From positions 17,813 through 81,812 of the forward strand of contig MAAJ01000009.1 in the NCBI GenBank assembly GCA_002163085.1: 64,000 bases of DNA, read 5' to 3'. Shown here piece after piece: positions 46,424 to 56,720 of this stretch (positions within the stretch are counted from its first letter, which is position 1; each line of letters opens with the position of its first letter). The notes beneath the pieces were generated by a model, which was given only the letters and a program-made list of their open reading frames with translations, did no database searches and was not told where the DNA came from. Made by a program: the position numbers and the translations under genes. This DNA comes from Methylophaga sp. 42_25_T18. GTDB lineage: Bacteria > Pseudomonadota > Gammaproteobacteria > Nitrosococcales > Methylophagaceae.

Positions 46424-47778
46424 CAGCCTTCTCCCCCATCAGCTAAACCATCAGCTAACTTATCTAATTGCATAAAACGAGATCCTTTAATTAAGCAAGT
46501 GATCTCGTGTGTTAATTCTTGTTGTAACTGTTGCTGCAATAGCTTCATATCCTCAAAATGAACGGCACCCTCTCCAAATGATTGGGCTGCGAAATGACTA
46601 CTTTCACCAATTGAAAACAAACGTTTTATGCCTGCTTGTTTAGCGTCCTTACCCATTTTTTGATGTAACTGCTTACTCTCATTACCTAGTTCACCAAAAT
46701 CACCTAATACCAACCAATGCTCTCCAGAGAAGGTTTGCAGGCTTGCTAAGGCTTGTTTGTAAGAAGTTGGGTTCGCGTTATAGGTATCATCAACAATCTG
46801 GGAGTGATTAAAACCCGCTCTTAACTGCAATCGATGAGGTACACCTTTCATTGCCGCTAAACCTTTTTCCATTGCAGAAGCAGGAATATTTAATGCATCG
46901 CAAACCGAAATTGCAGCCAAGGCGTTGGCCACATTATGACGCCCGGTAAGCGGTAGGTTGATGTAGTGGAATTGCTCTGCAAGCTCTACCATAAAGTGAC
47001 TTGAGCCTGTATCTAGTTGAATATCTTGAGCTGTAATATCTGCATCATTATCAAGTGCAAATGAAATCACTTTTTTGTCAGCAAGTACTTGCTTCCAGCT
47101 ATCAACATATGCCATGTCAGTATTGATGATGCCAATACCATCCGAGACTAAACCAGCAAAGATTTCACTTTTCGCCTTGGCAACCCCATCAATATCACCA
47201 AACCCTTCTAAGTGAGCAGGCGCTACATTATTAATAAGCGCGACATCTGGTTGTGCAATGGCAACTAGACTTGCAATGTCACCCATTTTACTCGCGCCCA
47301 TTTCTATCACCGCATAGTCATCGTTCTTATCTAAGCGTGAGAAGGTAAGTGGTACACCCAGTTCGTTATTCAAATTACCTTGTGTGGCGAGTACCTTGCC
47401 AGTTTGACTTAGTATAGAAGCCAACATTTCTTTCACTGTTGTTTTACCATTACTTCCGGTAATAGCCACCACTTTCACATCACATTTTTGCCGCCAATGA
47501 GCTGCAATGAGTCCAAATGCATTGACTACATCTTTTACTAATAATTGCGGTAATTCATCGTCTTGAAGCTGTGAAACTAATGCTGCACTTGCACCCGCCA
47601 ATCTCGCTTGAGTCAAATAGTCATGACCATCAACATGTTCGCCAGCTAAAGCAATAAACAAATCACCAACTTCTACTTTCCGACTATCTATCACCGTGCC
47701 CGTTACAACGGCATCTACCTTTGGCAATGGACAATTTATAACCTTGGTAATTTCAGATAGGAGTAGGTGCATGCTCAT
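46423..47778 (-). CDS. murF: UDP-MurNAc-tripeptide--D-alanyl-D-alanine ligase
   Basis: Adds the D-Ala-D-Ala made by DdlB to the tripeptide precursor. The 451-residue sequence has the P-loop [17 protein letters not shown] (near 107), [23 protein letters not shown], and [10 protein letters not shown], as expected for MurF. It is coupled on both sides: overlap with murE (four bases) and mraY (one base). Confidence 0.98.
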   Translation of the reverse strand: MSMHLLLSEITKVINCPLPKVDAVVTGTVIDSRKVEVGDLFIALAGEHVDGHDYLTQARLAGASAALVSQLQDDELPQLLVKDVVNAFGLIAAHWRQKCDVKVVAITGSNGKTTVKEMLASILSQTGKVLATQGNLNNELGVPLTFSRLDKNDDYAVIEMGASKMGDIASLVAIAQPDVALINNVAPAHLEGFGDIDGVAKAKSEIFAGLVSDGIGIINTDMAYVDSWKQVLADKKVISFALDNDADITAQDIQLDTGSSHFMVELAEQFHYINLPLTGRHNVANALAAISVCDALNIPASAMEKGLAAMKGVPHRLQLRAGFNHSQIVDDTYNANPTSYKQALASLQTFSGEHWLVLGDFGELGNESKQLHQKMGKDAKQAGIKRLFSIGESSHFAAQSFGEGAVHFEDMKLLQQQLQQELTHEITCLIKGSRFMQLDKLADGLADGGEG

Positions 47779-49331
47779 TGCTCTGCTCCTACATTAAAAC
47801 GATGGTCATCGTTTGCAGCGCTAAGTACCTTGGCCACAGCTTGTGCATCACTAAATGGGTGTCTGATACCGGCAATTTCTTGATACTGCTCATGCCCCTT
47901 ACCGGCCACCAAAACAATATCATTTTTCGTTGCTGTATTAATTGCGTAACTAATGGCTTTGAGCCTATCATGCTCAATGTGTATTTCATTGGCATGTTTT
48001 ATACCGGCAACAATATCGCTAACTATCATTTCGTTCGCTTCACTGCGAGGGTTATCAGCAGTAATGACTAACTTATCTGCATTTCGCTCCACACTCGTCC
48101 CCATTAATGCACGTTTACCTTTGTCGCGTTCACCACCACAGCCAAATACGCACCATAGTTGACCTTCTTTGGTTAAATGAGTTCTAAGTGAGCTAAGCGC
48201 TTGAGTTAATGCATCTGGTGTATGGGCAAAATCAATGACCACTTGAACTTGATTCCCCCCACCATAAACATCCATTCGACCTTCTACTGCATGACAGTGA
48301 GTAATTGCTTCTATCGTTTGTTGAAACTCAATACCTGTTGCCTGCAACGCTAAAATGGCAGCTAAAAGGTTATCAACATTAAAACGACCAAGCAGCGAGC
48401 TATTAACATCTACAGGTTCAAACTTACTTTGCAATTTAAAACTGATACCTTCAGGTTTAGTGTTAATTGCTACCGCCTGTATATGCATTTTGTGATTTTG
48501 TGGTGACAGGCTCTCAGTGCTATATGTAAGCAATTGCACTGATGTATTATCTATTTTCTCAGCTACCGATCTCCCAAAACCATCAGCAAGGTTAATCACC
48601 GCATGTTTAATACTGGCAAACTCGAATAAACGCTGTTTTGCAGCCGCATAACTTTCCATAGATTGGTGATAGTCTAGGTGGTCGCGACTAAGGTTAGTCA
48701 ATACTGCGATATCAATATCAACACTATTTAATCGCCCCTGCGCTAATGCATGTGATGAGGCCTCAATCACAACATGGTTAATAGCTTGTGTTTTAAAGTC
48801 TGCGAGCACCGCTTGTAATGTCACCGGGTCCGGTGTTGTCATACCCGTATATGTCAATTGATTTACTCGACCTACACCTAGCGTGCCAATCACACCACAG
48901 GGAATGCTTAATGACTCGAACGCTTGGGCAATAAACTGGCTAACAGATGTTTTTCCATTTGTGCCCGTGATCGCAATAACCGTTAAATTCTTAGATGGAT
49001 AACCATAAAATCTTGCTGAGATTTCACCGACATTGTCTGACAAATTATTTACAGCATATGAGGTCACTTTATGCTGGTGGCATACGTTCTGCTCTTCACC
49101 TGATAGTTGTTGCGCACTATCAAATGCAACGGCGACTGCTCCCTGCCTTATAGCTTGGCTTAAATACTGTAATCGTTGCTCATCATCTTTTGCTAATAGT
49201 AGGAATAGGCTTTCAGGCTCTACCTGACGACTATCTAAGGTAATAGACGTCACACTGATATCGGGTGAAGGTACTTGCTCAGAAAACATACCCTTTAATA
49301 ATGCATGCACCTTTAAATCTGCAGTTATCAT
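47775..49331 (-). CDS. murE: UDP-MurNAc-dipeptide--2,6-diaminopimelate ligase
   Basis: Adds the third amino acid to the stem peptide. ITADNPRSE near residue 415 carries the DNPR motif that marks enzymes using meso-diaminopimelate and not lysine. The P-loop ITGTNGKTSVSQFIA, NLSRDHLDYHQSMESYAAAK and the C-terminal GKGHEQYQ are also present. The 518-residue length is slightly longer than the usual 495. It overlaps ftsI and murF by four bases. Confidence 0.98.
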   Translation of the reverse strand: MITADLKVHALLKGMFSEQVPSPDISVTSITLDSRQVEPESLFLLLAKDDEQRLQYLSQAIRQGAVAVAFDSAQQLSGEEQNVCHQHKVTSYAVNNLSDNVGEISARFYGYPSKNLTVIAITGTNGKTSVSQFIAQAFESLSIPCGVIGTLGVGRVNQLTYTGMTTPDPVTLQAVLADFKTQAINHVVIEASSHALAQGRLNSVDIDIAVLTNLSRDHLDYHQSMESYAAAKQRLFEFASIKHAVINLADGFGRSVAEKIDNTSVQLLTYSTESLSPQNHKMHIQAVAINTKPEGISFKLQSKFEPVDVNSSLLGRFNVDNLLAAILALQATGIEFQQTIEAITHCHAVEGRMDVYGGGNQVQVVIDFAHTPDALTQALSSLRTHLTKEGQLWCVFGCGGERDKGKRALMGTSVERNADKLVITADNPRSEANEMIVSDIVAGIKHANEIHIEHDRLKAISYAINTATKNDIVLVAGKGHEQYQEIAGIRHPFSDAQAVAKVLSAANDDHRFNVGAEQ

Positions 49332-51034
49332 TTCTGTGCCACCTGCAGCTGTGATATTGGTAAGTTGTCTGGTGCAATATTTAACAAGCGCATGGCACCC
49401 GTCATTACTTCTGCAAATACAGGTGCTGCCACTAATCCACCGTAATACTTACCTCCTTGAGGATCATCGACTATCACTACCATCGCAAGACGCGGGTTTT
49501 TAGCTGGAATTACACCTGCAAATGATGATGAATGGCGGTCATCAGCATAGCCACCCGAGATGGCTTTCCTAATTGTTCCTGTTTTACCTGCAACGGTGTA
49601 GTTTGCCACTGCAGCTTTTTGTGCTGTGCCTCCAAGTTGAACAACCTTTTCCATCATGGTGAGCACTTGCTTCATGGTATCGGTTGAATACACACGACGA
49701 CCCATTGGCACCTGATCCGTTTTGAGAAAACTGACCGGACGCAATATACCGCCATTAGCCAACACGCTATATGCTCGAGCTAGCTGCAAAGCCGTCGTTG
49801 CCACCCCGTATCCATATGCCAAGGTAGCTCTATCTAGTTTTCGCCATGATTGAGGATCAGGCATTTTACCCATCGCTTCGCCAGGAAAGTAGGCTCCCGT
49901 CGCTTCAGCCAAACCGAATGCAGAAAAACTATGCCATAACTCTTGTGGTTCAAGCGCTAACGCAATTTTACTTGCACCGACATTACTCGACTTTTGAATC
50001 AACGTTGCAAGATCAATCTTGCCATAATCCCGAAAATCTTTAATAGTATGACCGCTAACTTTAAACAAGCCTGGCCGGGTATCAATTTCCGATGCTAAGT
50101 TGAATTTACCTGATTTCAATCCACCAGCCACTGTAAATGGTTTTACTGTCGAGCCAGGTTCGAATAAATCAGTAACCGCACGGTTACGAAAATCACTCGT
50201 TTTGAGACCGCGTCGATTGTTTGGGTTAAACGATGGTTGATTGACCATCGCCAGCACTTCTCCAGTCTTAATGTCCAAGACGACCGCAGATCCTGACCGC
50301 GCATGAAACTTATTTACGGTTGATTTTAGTGCTTGATACGTTAAGTACTGTAGGCGTAAATCTATGCTTAGACTAATATTCTGCCCTGCTTTTGTCGCTC
50401 GTAACTGTTCACCGCCACCGACATAGTTCCCACGACTATCTCTAATCATGCGTTTCAAGCCAGGCACCCCCGTTAACACATCATCATGTGCTAACTCCAA
50501 ACCTTCTTGGCCTGCATCATCAATACTGGTGAAACCAACTACATGTGAAGTAACTTCACCGGTCGGGTAATAACGTTTATATTCACGTTGCAAGGCAACA
50601 CCTGATATTTCAAGCTGCTTAACTTTCGCAGCCAATTCAGGGGTGACACGTCTTTTTAGATAAATAAATTCACGTTTTTGATTGGATGTTATTTTTTTCT
50701 TTATTGAGTTTGTTTTTAGATTTAATACTTGCGCTAATTGTTTTAAATCTTGGTTATTAGGATCGACTTCTTGAGGGTTCAACCAGACTGAATGTACCGG
50801 TGTACTAATTGCTAGTGGTTCACCATGCCGATCTAAAATCATGCCTCTATGTGCTGCTACCGGCACTTTTCTAACATGACGGGCATCACCTTGATTACGC
50901 AAAAAATCAGTGTTTAAAATTTGAATGTCAGTTAAGCGCCAACCTAAGCCTGATACCAATACCATAAAAATCAGCCGAACTAGATTAAGACGCCAAACAC
51001 CGATCTGGTTAACTGTTTTACGTTGTCTTTTCAT
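49328..51034 (-). CDS. ftsI: Septal transpeptidase FtsI (PBP3)
   Basis: Class B penicillin-binding protein that cross-links septal peptidoglycan with FtsW. The 568-residue protein has one membrane helix (about 18-36), a pedestal domain and the transpeptidase domain with STVKPF (SxxK, Ser near 298), SSN in QKSSNVGASK, and KTG in AGKTGTIRK. I chose ATG 51034, which overlaps the ftsL stop in an ATGA junction and is followed at once by a basic segment and the membrane helix. A longer reading to 51154 would run through ftsL and is unlikely. Confidence 0.97.
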   Translation of the reverse strand: MKRQRKTVNQIGVWRLNLVRLIFMVLVSGLGWRLTDIQILNTDFLRNQGDARHVRKVPVAAHRGMILDRHGEPLAISTPVHSVWLNPQEVDPNNQDLKQLAQVLNLKTNSIKKKITSNQKREFIYLKRRVTPELAAKVKQLEISGVALQREYKRYYPTGEVTSHVVGFTSIDDAGQEGLELAHDDVLTGVPGLKRMIRDSRGNYVGGGEQLRATKAGQNISLSIDLRLQYLTYQALKSTVNKFHARSGSAVVLDIKTGEVLAMVNQPSFNPNNRRGLKTSDFRNRAVTDLFEPGSTVKPFTVAGGLKSGKFNLASEIDTRPGLFKVSGHTIKDFRDYGKIDLATLIQKSSNVGASKIALALEPQELWHSFSAFGLAEATGAYFPGEAMGKMPDPQSWRKLDRATLAYGYGVATTALQLARAYSVLANGGILRPVSFLKTDQVPMGRRVYSTDTMKQVLTMMEKVVQLGGTAQKAAVANYTVAGKTGTIRKAISGGYADDRHSSSFAGVIPAKNPRLAMVVIVDDPQGGKYYGGLVAAPVFAEVMTGAMRLLNIAPDNLPISQLQVAQK

Positions 51035-51324
51035 GGTCGAATTACCACAGTCATCTCTGCAGTAGGCACGATCATCTTCAAGCGAACACGTGCTTGTTGC
51101 TCGACCCGTCCAGGACCGGCCCAAGTACTCTGCTCTAACAACAAGCGCCCCCATTCTTCATTTAGCTTGTCACGTTGCTGTTCTAGATGTTGTACTTCAA
51201 CAAACTGGCCTCGACCACTATGTTTGGTGTAAATAACTGCTATTGCTGATGCCAACACTGCTAACACCATAAATAAAACGGGCATATCTATACGGGCATA
51301 TTCGAATAGTGCTGGCATCTTCAC
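51031..51324 (-). CDS. ftsL: Cell division protein FtsL
   Basis: A 97-residue bitopic protein: a membrane helix (DMPVLFMVLAVLASAIAVIYT-like, about 13-34) followed by a periplasmic coiled coil with a leucine-rich heptad (EVQHLEQQRDKLNEEW). It forms FtsQLB with FtsQ and FtsB. Primary sequence is poorly conserved; the position between rsmH and ftsI and the layout support the call. Overlaps both neighbours by four bases. Confidence 0.95.
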   Translation of the reverse strand: MKMPALFEYARIDMPVLFMVLAVLASAIAVIYTKHSGRGQFVEVQHLEQQRDKLNEEWGRLLLEQSTWAGPGRVEQQARVRLKMIVPTAEMTVVIRP

Positions 51325-52259
51325 GCCAATTTCTCCACAACGCGTAATACCGCGCTACGCGCACGTGGATTGACAGCTAATTCCTGCTCACTGGCCTTAA
51401 TCGCTTTTCCGATAATTTTAACGCGCGGATTAAGCTGATCAGCCCTGATTGGAAAATCAGGTGGCAAGTCATCGCCTTTAGCTTCATCACGAAAAAAACG
51501 TTTCACAATTCGGTCTTCCAAAGAATGAAAGCTAATAACAACCAAACGTCCACCAATAGCCAACGCGTCCAAGGCTTGATCCAAAGCAACTTTAAGATCT
51601 TCCAATTCATTATTGATATGGATGCGGATAGCTTGAAATGTTCGCGTAGCTGGGTGTTTGTTTCTTTCTCGCGATGGGCTCGCTTTATCGACTAACACCG
51701 CTAATTGTCGTGTCGTTAAAATTGGAGACTGCTCACGTGTTTCGACAATGGCTCGGGCAATACGTTTACCGTAACGCTCTTCCCCCAGTGTTTTGATCAC
51801 CGTGGCAATATCATCCATGTCAGCCGTGGCTAACCATTCTGCAGCACTGATACCCGAGTCAGGATCCATGCGCATATCCAAGGGGCCATCTTTTTGAAAA
51901 CTGAAGCCACGTTCAGCCACATCTAATTGTGGCGAAGACACACCGATATCAAGCAAAATGCCATCTACTTGGCCCTGCCATAAGCGACTACTGACTGCAG
52001 TAGTTAAGTCTGCAAACGAACATTGCTCTATTGAAAACCGGCTATCTTGTGAAGCCAAACTTTGTGCTGCTTTAATTGCCGCAGGATCTTTATCAAGGCC
52101 CAATAGACAACCGTTATCTGATAACTGAGCTAAAACAGCTCGGGCATGACCGCCACGACCAAACGTACCATCGATATAAATACCATCCGGTTTAACCGAT
52201 AAGGCAGCGACTGTTTCATCTAGCAGGACTGGTAGATGTTCTGAAGTGGTATCAGTCAT
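51321..52259 (-). CDS. rsmH: 16S rRNA (cytosine(1402)-N4)-methyltransferase
   Basis: SAM-dependent enzyme (formerly MraW) that methylates C1402 in 16S rRNA at the ribosome P site. The 312 residues contain HLPVLLDETVAAL, GIYIDGTFGRGGHA, LLDIGVSSPQLD, and the late VISFHSLEDRIVKRFF motif. It follows mraZ by nine bases and overlaps ftsL by four. Confidence 0.98.
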   Translation of the reverse strand: MTDTTSEHLPVLLDETVAALSVKPDGIYIDGTFGRGGHARAVLAQLSDNGCLLGLDKDPAAIKAAQSLASQDSRFSIEQCSFADLTTAVSSRLWQGQVDGILLDIGVSSPQLDVAERGFSFQKDGPLDMRMDPDSGISAAEWLATADMDDIATVIKTLGEERYGKRIARAIVETREQSPILTTRQLAVLVDKASPSRERNKHPATRTFQAIRIHINNELEDLKVALDQALDALAIGGRLVVISFHSLEDRIVKRFFRDEAKGDDLPPDFPIRADQLNPRVKIIGKAIKASEQELAVNPRARSAVLRVVEKLA

Positions 52260-52268
52260 AACTTCGCT

Positions 52269-52721
52269 CTAAATCGACAGGTTTTCAAGTTCAGTGGGCA
52301 AAATGCCGTCAAAATCTTCTTCGAGACAGGCATCCATCAAACTGTTCCAACTATGTTCATCCCATAGTTCAAATTTGTTGCCTTGGCCAATCATGACCAT
52401 GCTTTTTTCCAAGTCGGCAAACTCACGTAACTTGGCAGGTAATAAAATTCGGCCATTGCCATCCATTTCACATTCCGTGGCATAACCGAGTAACATGCGT
52501 TTCAAACTGCGTACTTTAGGATTCATGCTTGGCAATGCAGACAGCTTTTGCTCGACCAACTCCCACTCAGGCATGGGATAGAGTTGTAAGCAGCGATCGA
52601 CATGATCGATGGTGATTACTAATCGGCCCTCACAACAGACGTCAAGATGCTTACGGAACTTGGCTGGAATAGCCATCCGTCCTTTAGCATCTAGATTGAA
52701 CGTTGCAACACCTCGAAACAC
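52269..52721 (-). CDS. mraZ: Transcriptional regulator MraZ
   Basis: AbrB/MraZ-fold DNA-binding regulator that represses its own dcw operon in E. coli. The 150-residue protein has two swapped-hairpin repeats (LDAKGRMAIPAKFR and MDGNGRILLPAKLREFA). First gene of the dcw cluster. The probable binding sites, three GTGG repeats spaced by ten bases, lie 20-50 bases upstream of the start, just after a strong promoter. Confidence 0.97.
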   Translation of the reverse strand: MFRGVATFNLDAKGRMAIPAKFRKHLDVCCEGRLVITIDHVDRCLQLYPMPEWELVEQKLSALPSMNPKVRSLKRMLLGYATECEMDGNGRILLPAKLREFADLEKSMVMIGQGNKFELWDEHSWNSLMDACLEEDFDGILPTELENLSI

Positions 52722-52740
52722 TTGTCATCCCCTAAATCAA

Positions 52741-52770
52741 CGTGATCCACTTTGATCCACTTTTCCCCAC
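52741..52770 (-). promoter_or_regulatory. MraZ-binding repeats upstream of mraZ
   Basis: On the minus strand three units, GTGGGGAAAA, GTGGATCAAA and GTGGATCACG, follow each other with exact ten-base spacing. MraZ is known to bind such TGGG/GTGG direct repeats as an octameric ring. They lie just downstream of the predicted transcription start. Confidence 0.8.
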
Positions 52771-52778
52771 TTAGCGAC

Positions 52779-52807
52779 ACTATAGGAGTGCGATCACCCC
52801 ATGTCAA
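52779..52807 (-). promoter_or_regulatory. Sigma70-type promoter of the dcw cluster
   Basis: Minus strand TTGACA (52802-52807), spacer of exactly 17 bases, TATAGT (52779-52784). The first matches the consensus fully, the second at five of six positions. Transcription would start near 52772, in front of the MraZ repeats. Confidence 0.85.
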
Positions 52808-53077
52808 GCATGGGAATACACAAAATCCTCTTTTGCGCTCAATGACTTAGCTTGCTTTTCACAAGGTGGGATAAAAATTAAGAACTCGCGTTAAAAGTAG
52901 TCTTTTCTTTCAAAAAACTGGCTTCGGAAGTTAAAGTGAATTCTAGCTATATAATTTGGATTTATTAAAAACAAGTATCCATTCGGTCAGGAAAAACTCA
53001 CTGCCAAAATGGTCAAAAAATAAATTAGTCGCGGATTTTGTATTTAACTCGAGAATTTTAAGCTAGGAATAAAAATT
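52808..53077. other. Spacer between dcw promoter and RNase P RNA gene
   Basis: About 270 bases without a gene. The end next to rnpB (53070-53077) is T-rich on the rnpB strand and can serve with the P1 helix as its terminator. I see nothing else in it. Confidence 0.5.
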
Positions 53078-53435
<358 letters not shown>

Positions 53436-53456
53436 AGGTATTTTACCTCAGCAGCT

Positions 53457-54305
53457 TTATTTCTGCTGAAGTTTCAATGCCATGTCATATGCTTTATTTT
53501 TACTTACTTCTAATAATGACGCCGTAATAGCTGCTGCTTTTTTTACTGGCAGCTCTTTTAATAATAAAGCTAAGATACGATTCACTTCACTATCACTCGC
53601 ATCAAGCTGTTGTTTAACACCTTCAACAAGGACAACACATTCGCCTTTTTGCTGATAGTGATCACTTGAAACCCAAGCTAGTAAATCTGTTAATGGCCTA
53701 GTAGTAATGGTTTCATGTAACTTAGTTAACTCTCGAGCAAGGCAGGCCAGCCGTTGTTCACCAAAAATATCGCTCATGTCGGTCAACGCTGCCTGTAAAC
53801 GTCGCGGGCTTTCATAAAATATTAAGGTCCGGCTTTCATTCGCTAAGTTTTCCAGACTTTGTCTACGCGCCCCTTGCTTTGCAGGTAAGAAGCCCTCAAA
53901 GGAAAAACGATCTGATGGCAAACCCGATGCTGACAAAGCTGCAATCAATGCACAGCACCCAGGTATAGGTACCACATCAATGCCATGTTCACGCACAAAA
54001 GTAACCAATCGATAACCAGGGTCACTAATTAATGGCGTGCCCGCATCACTGATTAATGCCACTGATTCACCTTGCTGCAAACGCGCTAATATCTTTTCAC
54101 ATCGCTGCTGTTCATTATGTTCATGCACCGAAATCATCGGTGTAGAAATCGAAAAGTGCTGTAACAAATGACCACTGTGCCTAGTATCTTCAGCTGCAAC
54201 TACCGCCACTTCTTTTAATACTTCAATTGCACGCGCTGACATATCAGATAAGTTACCAATCGGTGTGGCAACGATATACAGGCTAGCGGTTTGTTGTTCG
54301 GACAC
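53457..54305 (-). CDS. rsmI: 16S rRNA (cytidine(1402)-2'-O)-methyltransferase
   Basis: SAM-dependent enzyme that adds the 2'-O-methyl to C1402 of 16S rRNA, the same nucleotide as RsmH. The 282 residues include LYIVATPIGNLSDMS, AAEDTRHSGHLL, LISDAGTPLISDPG, GCCALIAALSASGLP and FYESPRRL, standard for the YraL/RsmI tetrapyrrole-methylase fold. It diverges from lpoA across 57 bases and lies just upstream of rnpB. Confidence 0.98.
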   Translation of the reverse strand: MSEQQTASLYIVATPIGNLSDMSARAIEVLKEVAVVAAEDTRHSGHLLQHFSISTPMISVHEHNEQQRCEKILARLQQGESVALISDAGTPLISDPGYRLVTFVREHGIDVVPIPGCCALIAALSASGLPSDRFSFEGFLPAKQGARRQSLENLANESRTLIFYESPRRLQAALTDMSDIFGEQRLACLARELTKLHETITTRPLTDLLAWVSSDHYQQKGECVVLVEGVKQQLDASDSEVNRILALLLKELPVKKAAAITASLLEVSKNKAYDMALKLQQK

Positions 54306-54362
54306 GTTATTTACCTTAAAAATAGTAACTGGTTCTGGTCGTAATATACGCGAACAGGTAAG

Positions 54363-56297
54363 ATGTTGCCTTTAATGTTTTCACATAGATCGCAAGCTAT
54401 GACCCGACAACTACATCTATTACTACCAGCTGTACTACTTTTAATATTAACTGCCTGTCAGCCTACGCAGCCAATAGAGACTAAACCTGATACTACTGCT
54501 GAAACTCAAGCAATGGCAGCAGAGCAATCAGGTGATTATCTAGCCGCCGCTCAGCAATATTCTGATTTAGCCAACGCAGCTTCAGGCGCACGACAAGCAC
54601 AATATTATTTGCATGCTGCCCAAGCATATTTTCAAATCAATCAGCTAGATCACGTCTCGGCAACGTTAGCTAATATCGATAAAAGCATGTTAAGTGAAGC
54701 CCAACAGCTTGATGCTGCAATTCTTGAAGCAGATATCGCATTATCTTTTTCGCAAGCAGAGCAAGCTTTAGCAGCTTTAGCAGCTTTTCAATTGAGAGAT
54801 GCAACACCCACTCAACAACTAGCCGCATACCAACTAAAAGTTAACGCTTATGAGCTAACCGAAAACTGGTTAGAAAAAGCTAATGCACATATCGCACTGG
54901 CAAGCTTATTATCAAATGGCGAAGCCATTGCTGATAATCAACAAACTCTATGGCAAACATTGCTGAAGCTAACCCCACAAGCTCTGGAGTTATTTAACCC
55001 TGGTATTGCACCTGCAGTCGACAGTGGTTGGTTCGCTTTAGCTTATATCGTGCGTGCTTATCAAACCAACCCCGATGCATTGATCGTCGCCATAGAAGAT
55101 TGGCAACGTAATTATCCTAATCACCCCGCTGATACCTCACTCTATAAAGAACTGTTAAAAACAGGAACTCGGCTGCCAAAACAATTAAATGATATTGCCA
55201 TTTTACTGCCTAATTCTGGGCCTTACGCAGCTGCTGCTGATGCAATAAGACAAGGTATTATTGCCGCCCATTTTGATGGTCAAACATCCACCCGCCTACA
55301 TTTCTTTACCGTAGAAACAGATACTCAATCTGGCACGAGCAATGTTTGGCAGCAATACCAACAAGCGGTTAGCAAGAATGCAAACTTAGTGATTGGACCA
55401 TTAGATAAAGTATCAGTACAAGTACTGGCTGACGCTGAGGAATTACCTATTCCTGTTTTAGCTCTTAATCGCCTTAATGATTTGACTCAAAAAGATAACC
55501 TATTTCAATTTGGGCTTGCCCCAGAAGATGATGCGATTGCTGCAGCAAACTTTGCTATTACTCAAAACTATGAACGTGCTGTTGTCCTCGCTCCCACTGG
55601 TGGATGGGGAAATCGAGTTGCATCAGCATTTAGTGAGCAGTGGCTAGCAAACGGCGGCACCTTGTTAAGTCGATCTCATTATGATGAAAACCAAAGTGAC
55701 TTCTCAACCGTTATCAAACCATTACTTGATCTGGACGCAAGTAAACAACGCCAACAAAAATTAAAACAGACCTTAGGCCTATCCATTGAATTCGAACCTC
55801 GACGTCGTCAGGATATCGACTTTCTGTTTCTGGTCGCCCGCCCATTAAAAGCTAGACAGTTAGTGCCCCAGCTTAAATTTCACCGTTCTGGTCAATTACC
55901 GGTGATTGCCACTTCGCATGCATACAGTGGCCAAGAAAACAGTCAGCAAGATATCGATCTCAATGGACTAATAATCAACGATATTCCTTGGGTATTTGCT
56001 GACTCAGCTATGGCCGATCCAGCTTATCTTGCTTTGCAAAATTCAACCCCTCAACATTTCGATAATTTCATTCGTCTTTATGCACTTGGTGCTGACGCTT
56101 ACCGTCTGATACCTAATTTGAATAGTTTGAGTCGATCTTCAGAGTTGAGTTTTATAGGTGCTACCGGTGTCTTATCAATAGATAAAACTGGTCACCTCAC
56201 TCGCGAAACACGTTGGGCAAAATTTAAACGCGGCAAGATTAAAGCTTTACCAGCTACTACAGCATTACCATCTAGTTCAGAAAATATTATTCAGTAA
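54363..56297 (+). CDS. lpoA: Penicillin-binding protein activator LpoA (LppC family)
   Basis: Outer-membrane lipoprotein that activates PBP1A from outside. The 644 residues start with a lipoprotein signal ending in LTAC, then a TPR-like N-terminal domain (about 40-260) and a type I periplasmic-binding-protein-like C-terminal domain (from about 278, IAILLPNSGPYAAAADAIRQG). A second in-frame ATG at 54399 would give a more ordinary signal peptide and may be the true start. Coupled to yraN by a TAATG junction. Confidence 0.93.
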   Translation: MLPLMFSHRSQAMTRQLHLLLPAVLLLILTACQPTQPIETKPDTTAETQAMAAEQSGDYLAAAQQYSDLANAASGARQAQYYLHAAQAYFQINQLDHVSATLANIDKSMLSEAQQLDAAILEADIALSFSQAEQALAALAAFQLRDATPTQQLAAYQLKVNAYELTENWLEKANAHIALASLLSNGEAIADNQQTLWQTLLKLTPQALELFNPGIAPAVDSGWFALAYIVRAYQTNPDALIVAIEDWQRNYPNHPADTSLYKELLKTGTRLPKQLNDIAILLPNSGPYAAAADAIRQGIIAAHFDGQTSTRLHFFTVETDTQSGTSNVWQQYQQAVSKNANLVIGPLDKVSVQVLADAEELPIPVLALNRLNDLTQKDNLFQFGLAPEDDAIAAANFAITQNYERAVVLAPTGGWGNRVASAFSEQWLANGGTLLSRSHYDENQSDFSTVIKPLLDLDASKQRQQKLKQTLGLSIEFEPRRRQDIDFLFLVARPLKARQLVPQLKFHRSGQLPVIATSHAYSGQENSQQDIDLNGLIINDIPWVFADSAMADPAYLALQNSTPQHFDNFIRLYALGADAYRLIPNLNSLSRSSELSFIGATGVLSIDKTGHLTRETRWAKFKRGKIKALPATTALPSSSENIIQ

Positions 56298-56659
56298 TGT
56301 CATCTAAAGATATCGGGGCTCAAGCAGAAGAGCAGGCCTTGCAATATCTACAACAGCAAGGACTTGCTGTTGTTAGCCGTAATTACCATTGTCGTCGAGG
56401 TGAAATAGATCTAATCATGATCGATGACAACACATTGGCTTTTATTGAAGTCCGCTATCGAAAATCAGCAACATTTGGCGGCGCATTGGAAAGTGTCAAT
56501 CATACTAAGCAAAAACGTATCATACATACGGCCCAACATTACCTCCAACAGCAACAAACACCTTCACATAATAGTTATCGTTTTGATGTTGTAGCTATCA
56601 GTCCTAATCAACACGCTCCTGAGATCACTTGGATAAAAGATGCATTCCAACTTAATTAA
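56297..56659 (+). CDS. yraN: YraN family (UPF0102) endonuclease-like protein
   Basis: A 120-residue protein with the restriction-endonuclease-like fold: GAQAEEQALQYLQQQGLAVVSRNYHCRRGEIDLIM carries the conserved Glu and the GEIDLI motif, and TLAFIEVRYRK contains the ExK pair. The cellular role is not established. It sits between lpoA and a BON lipoprotein gene, the order found in E. coli yraM-yraN-diaA-dolP but without diaA. Confidence 0.94.
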   Translation: MSSKDIGAQAEEQALQYLQQQGLAVVSRNYHCRRGEIDLIMIDDNTLAFIEVRYRKSATFGGALESVNHTKQKRIIHTAQHYLQQQQTPSHNSYRFDVVAISPNQHAPEITWIKDAFQLN

Positions 56660-56720
56660 ATGTAGCCAAGTTCATTTTTGCTAGCGATAATAGCCGCTCC
56701 AACCCTGTCAGGATGTAACA

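Noticed and set aside
49328..51154. A 608-residue FtsI starting at 51154
   Set aside because: The extra 40 residues overlap ftsL in another frame, look unlike FtsI N-termini, and a well-placed ATG with an ATGA junction exists at 51034.
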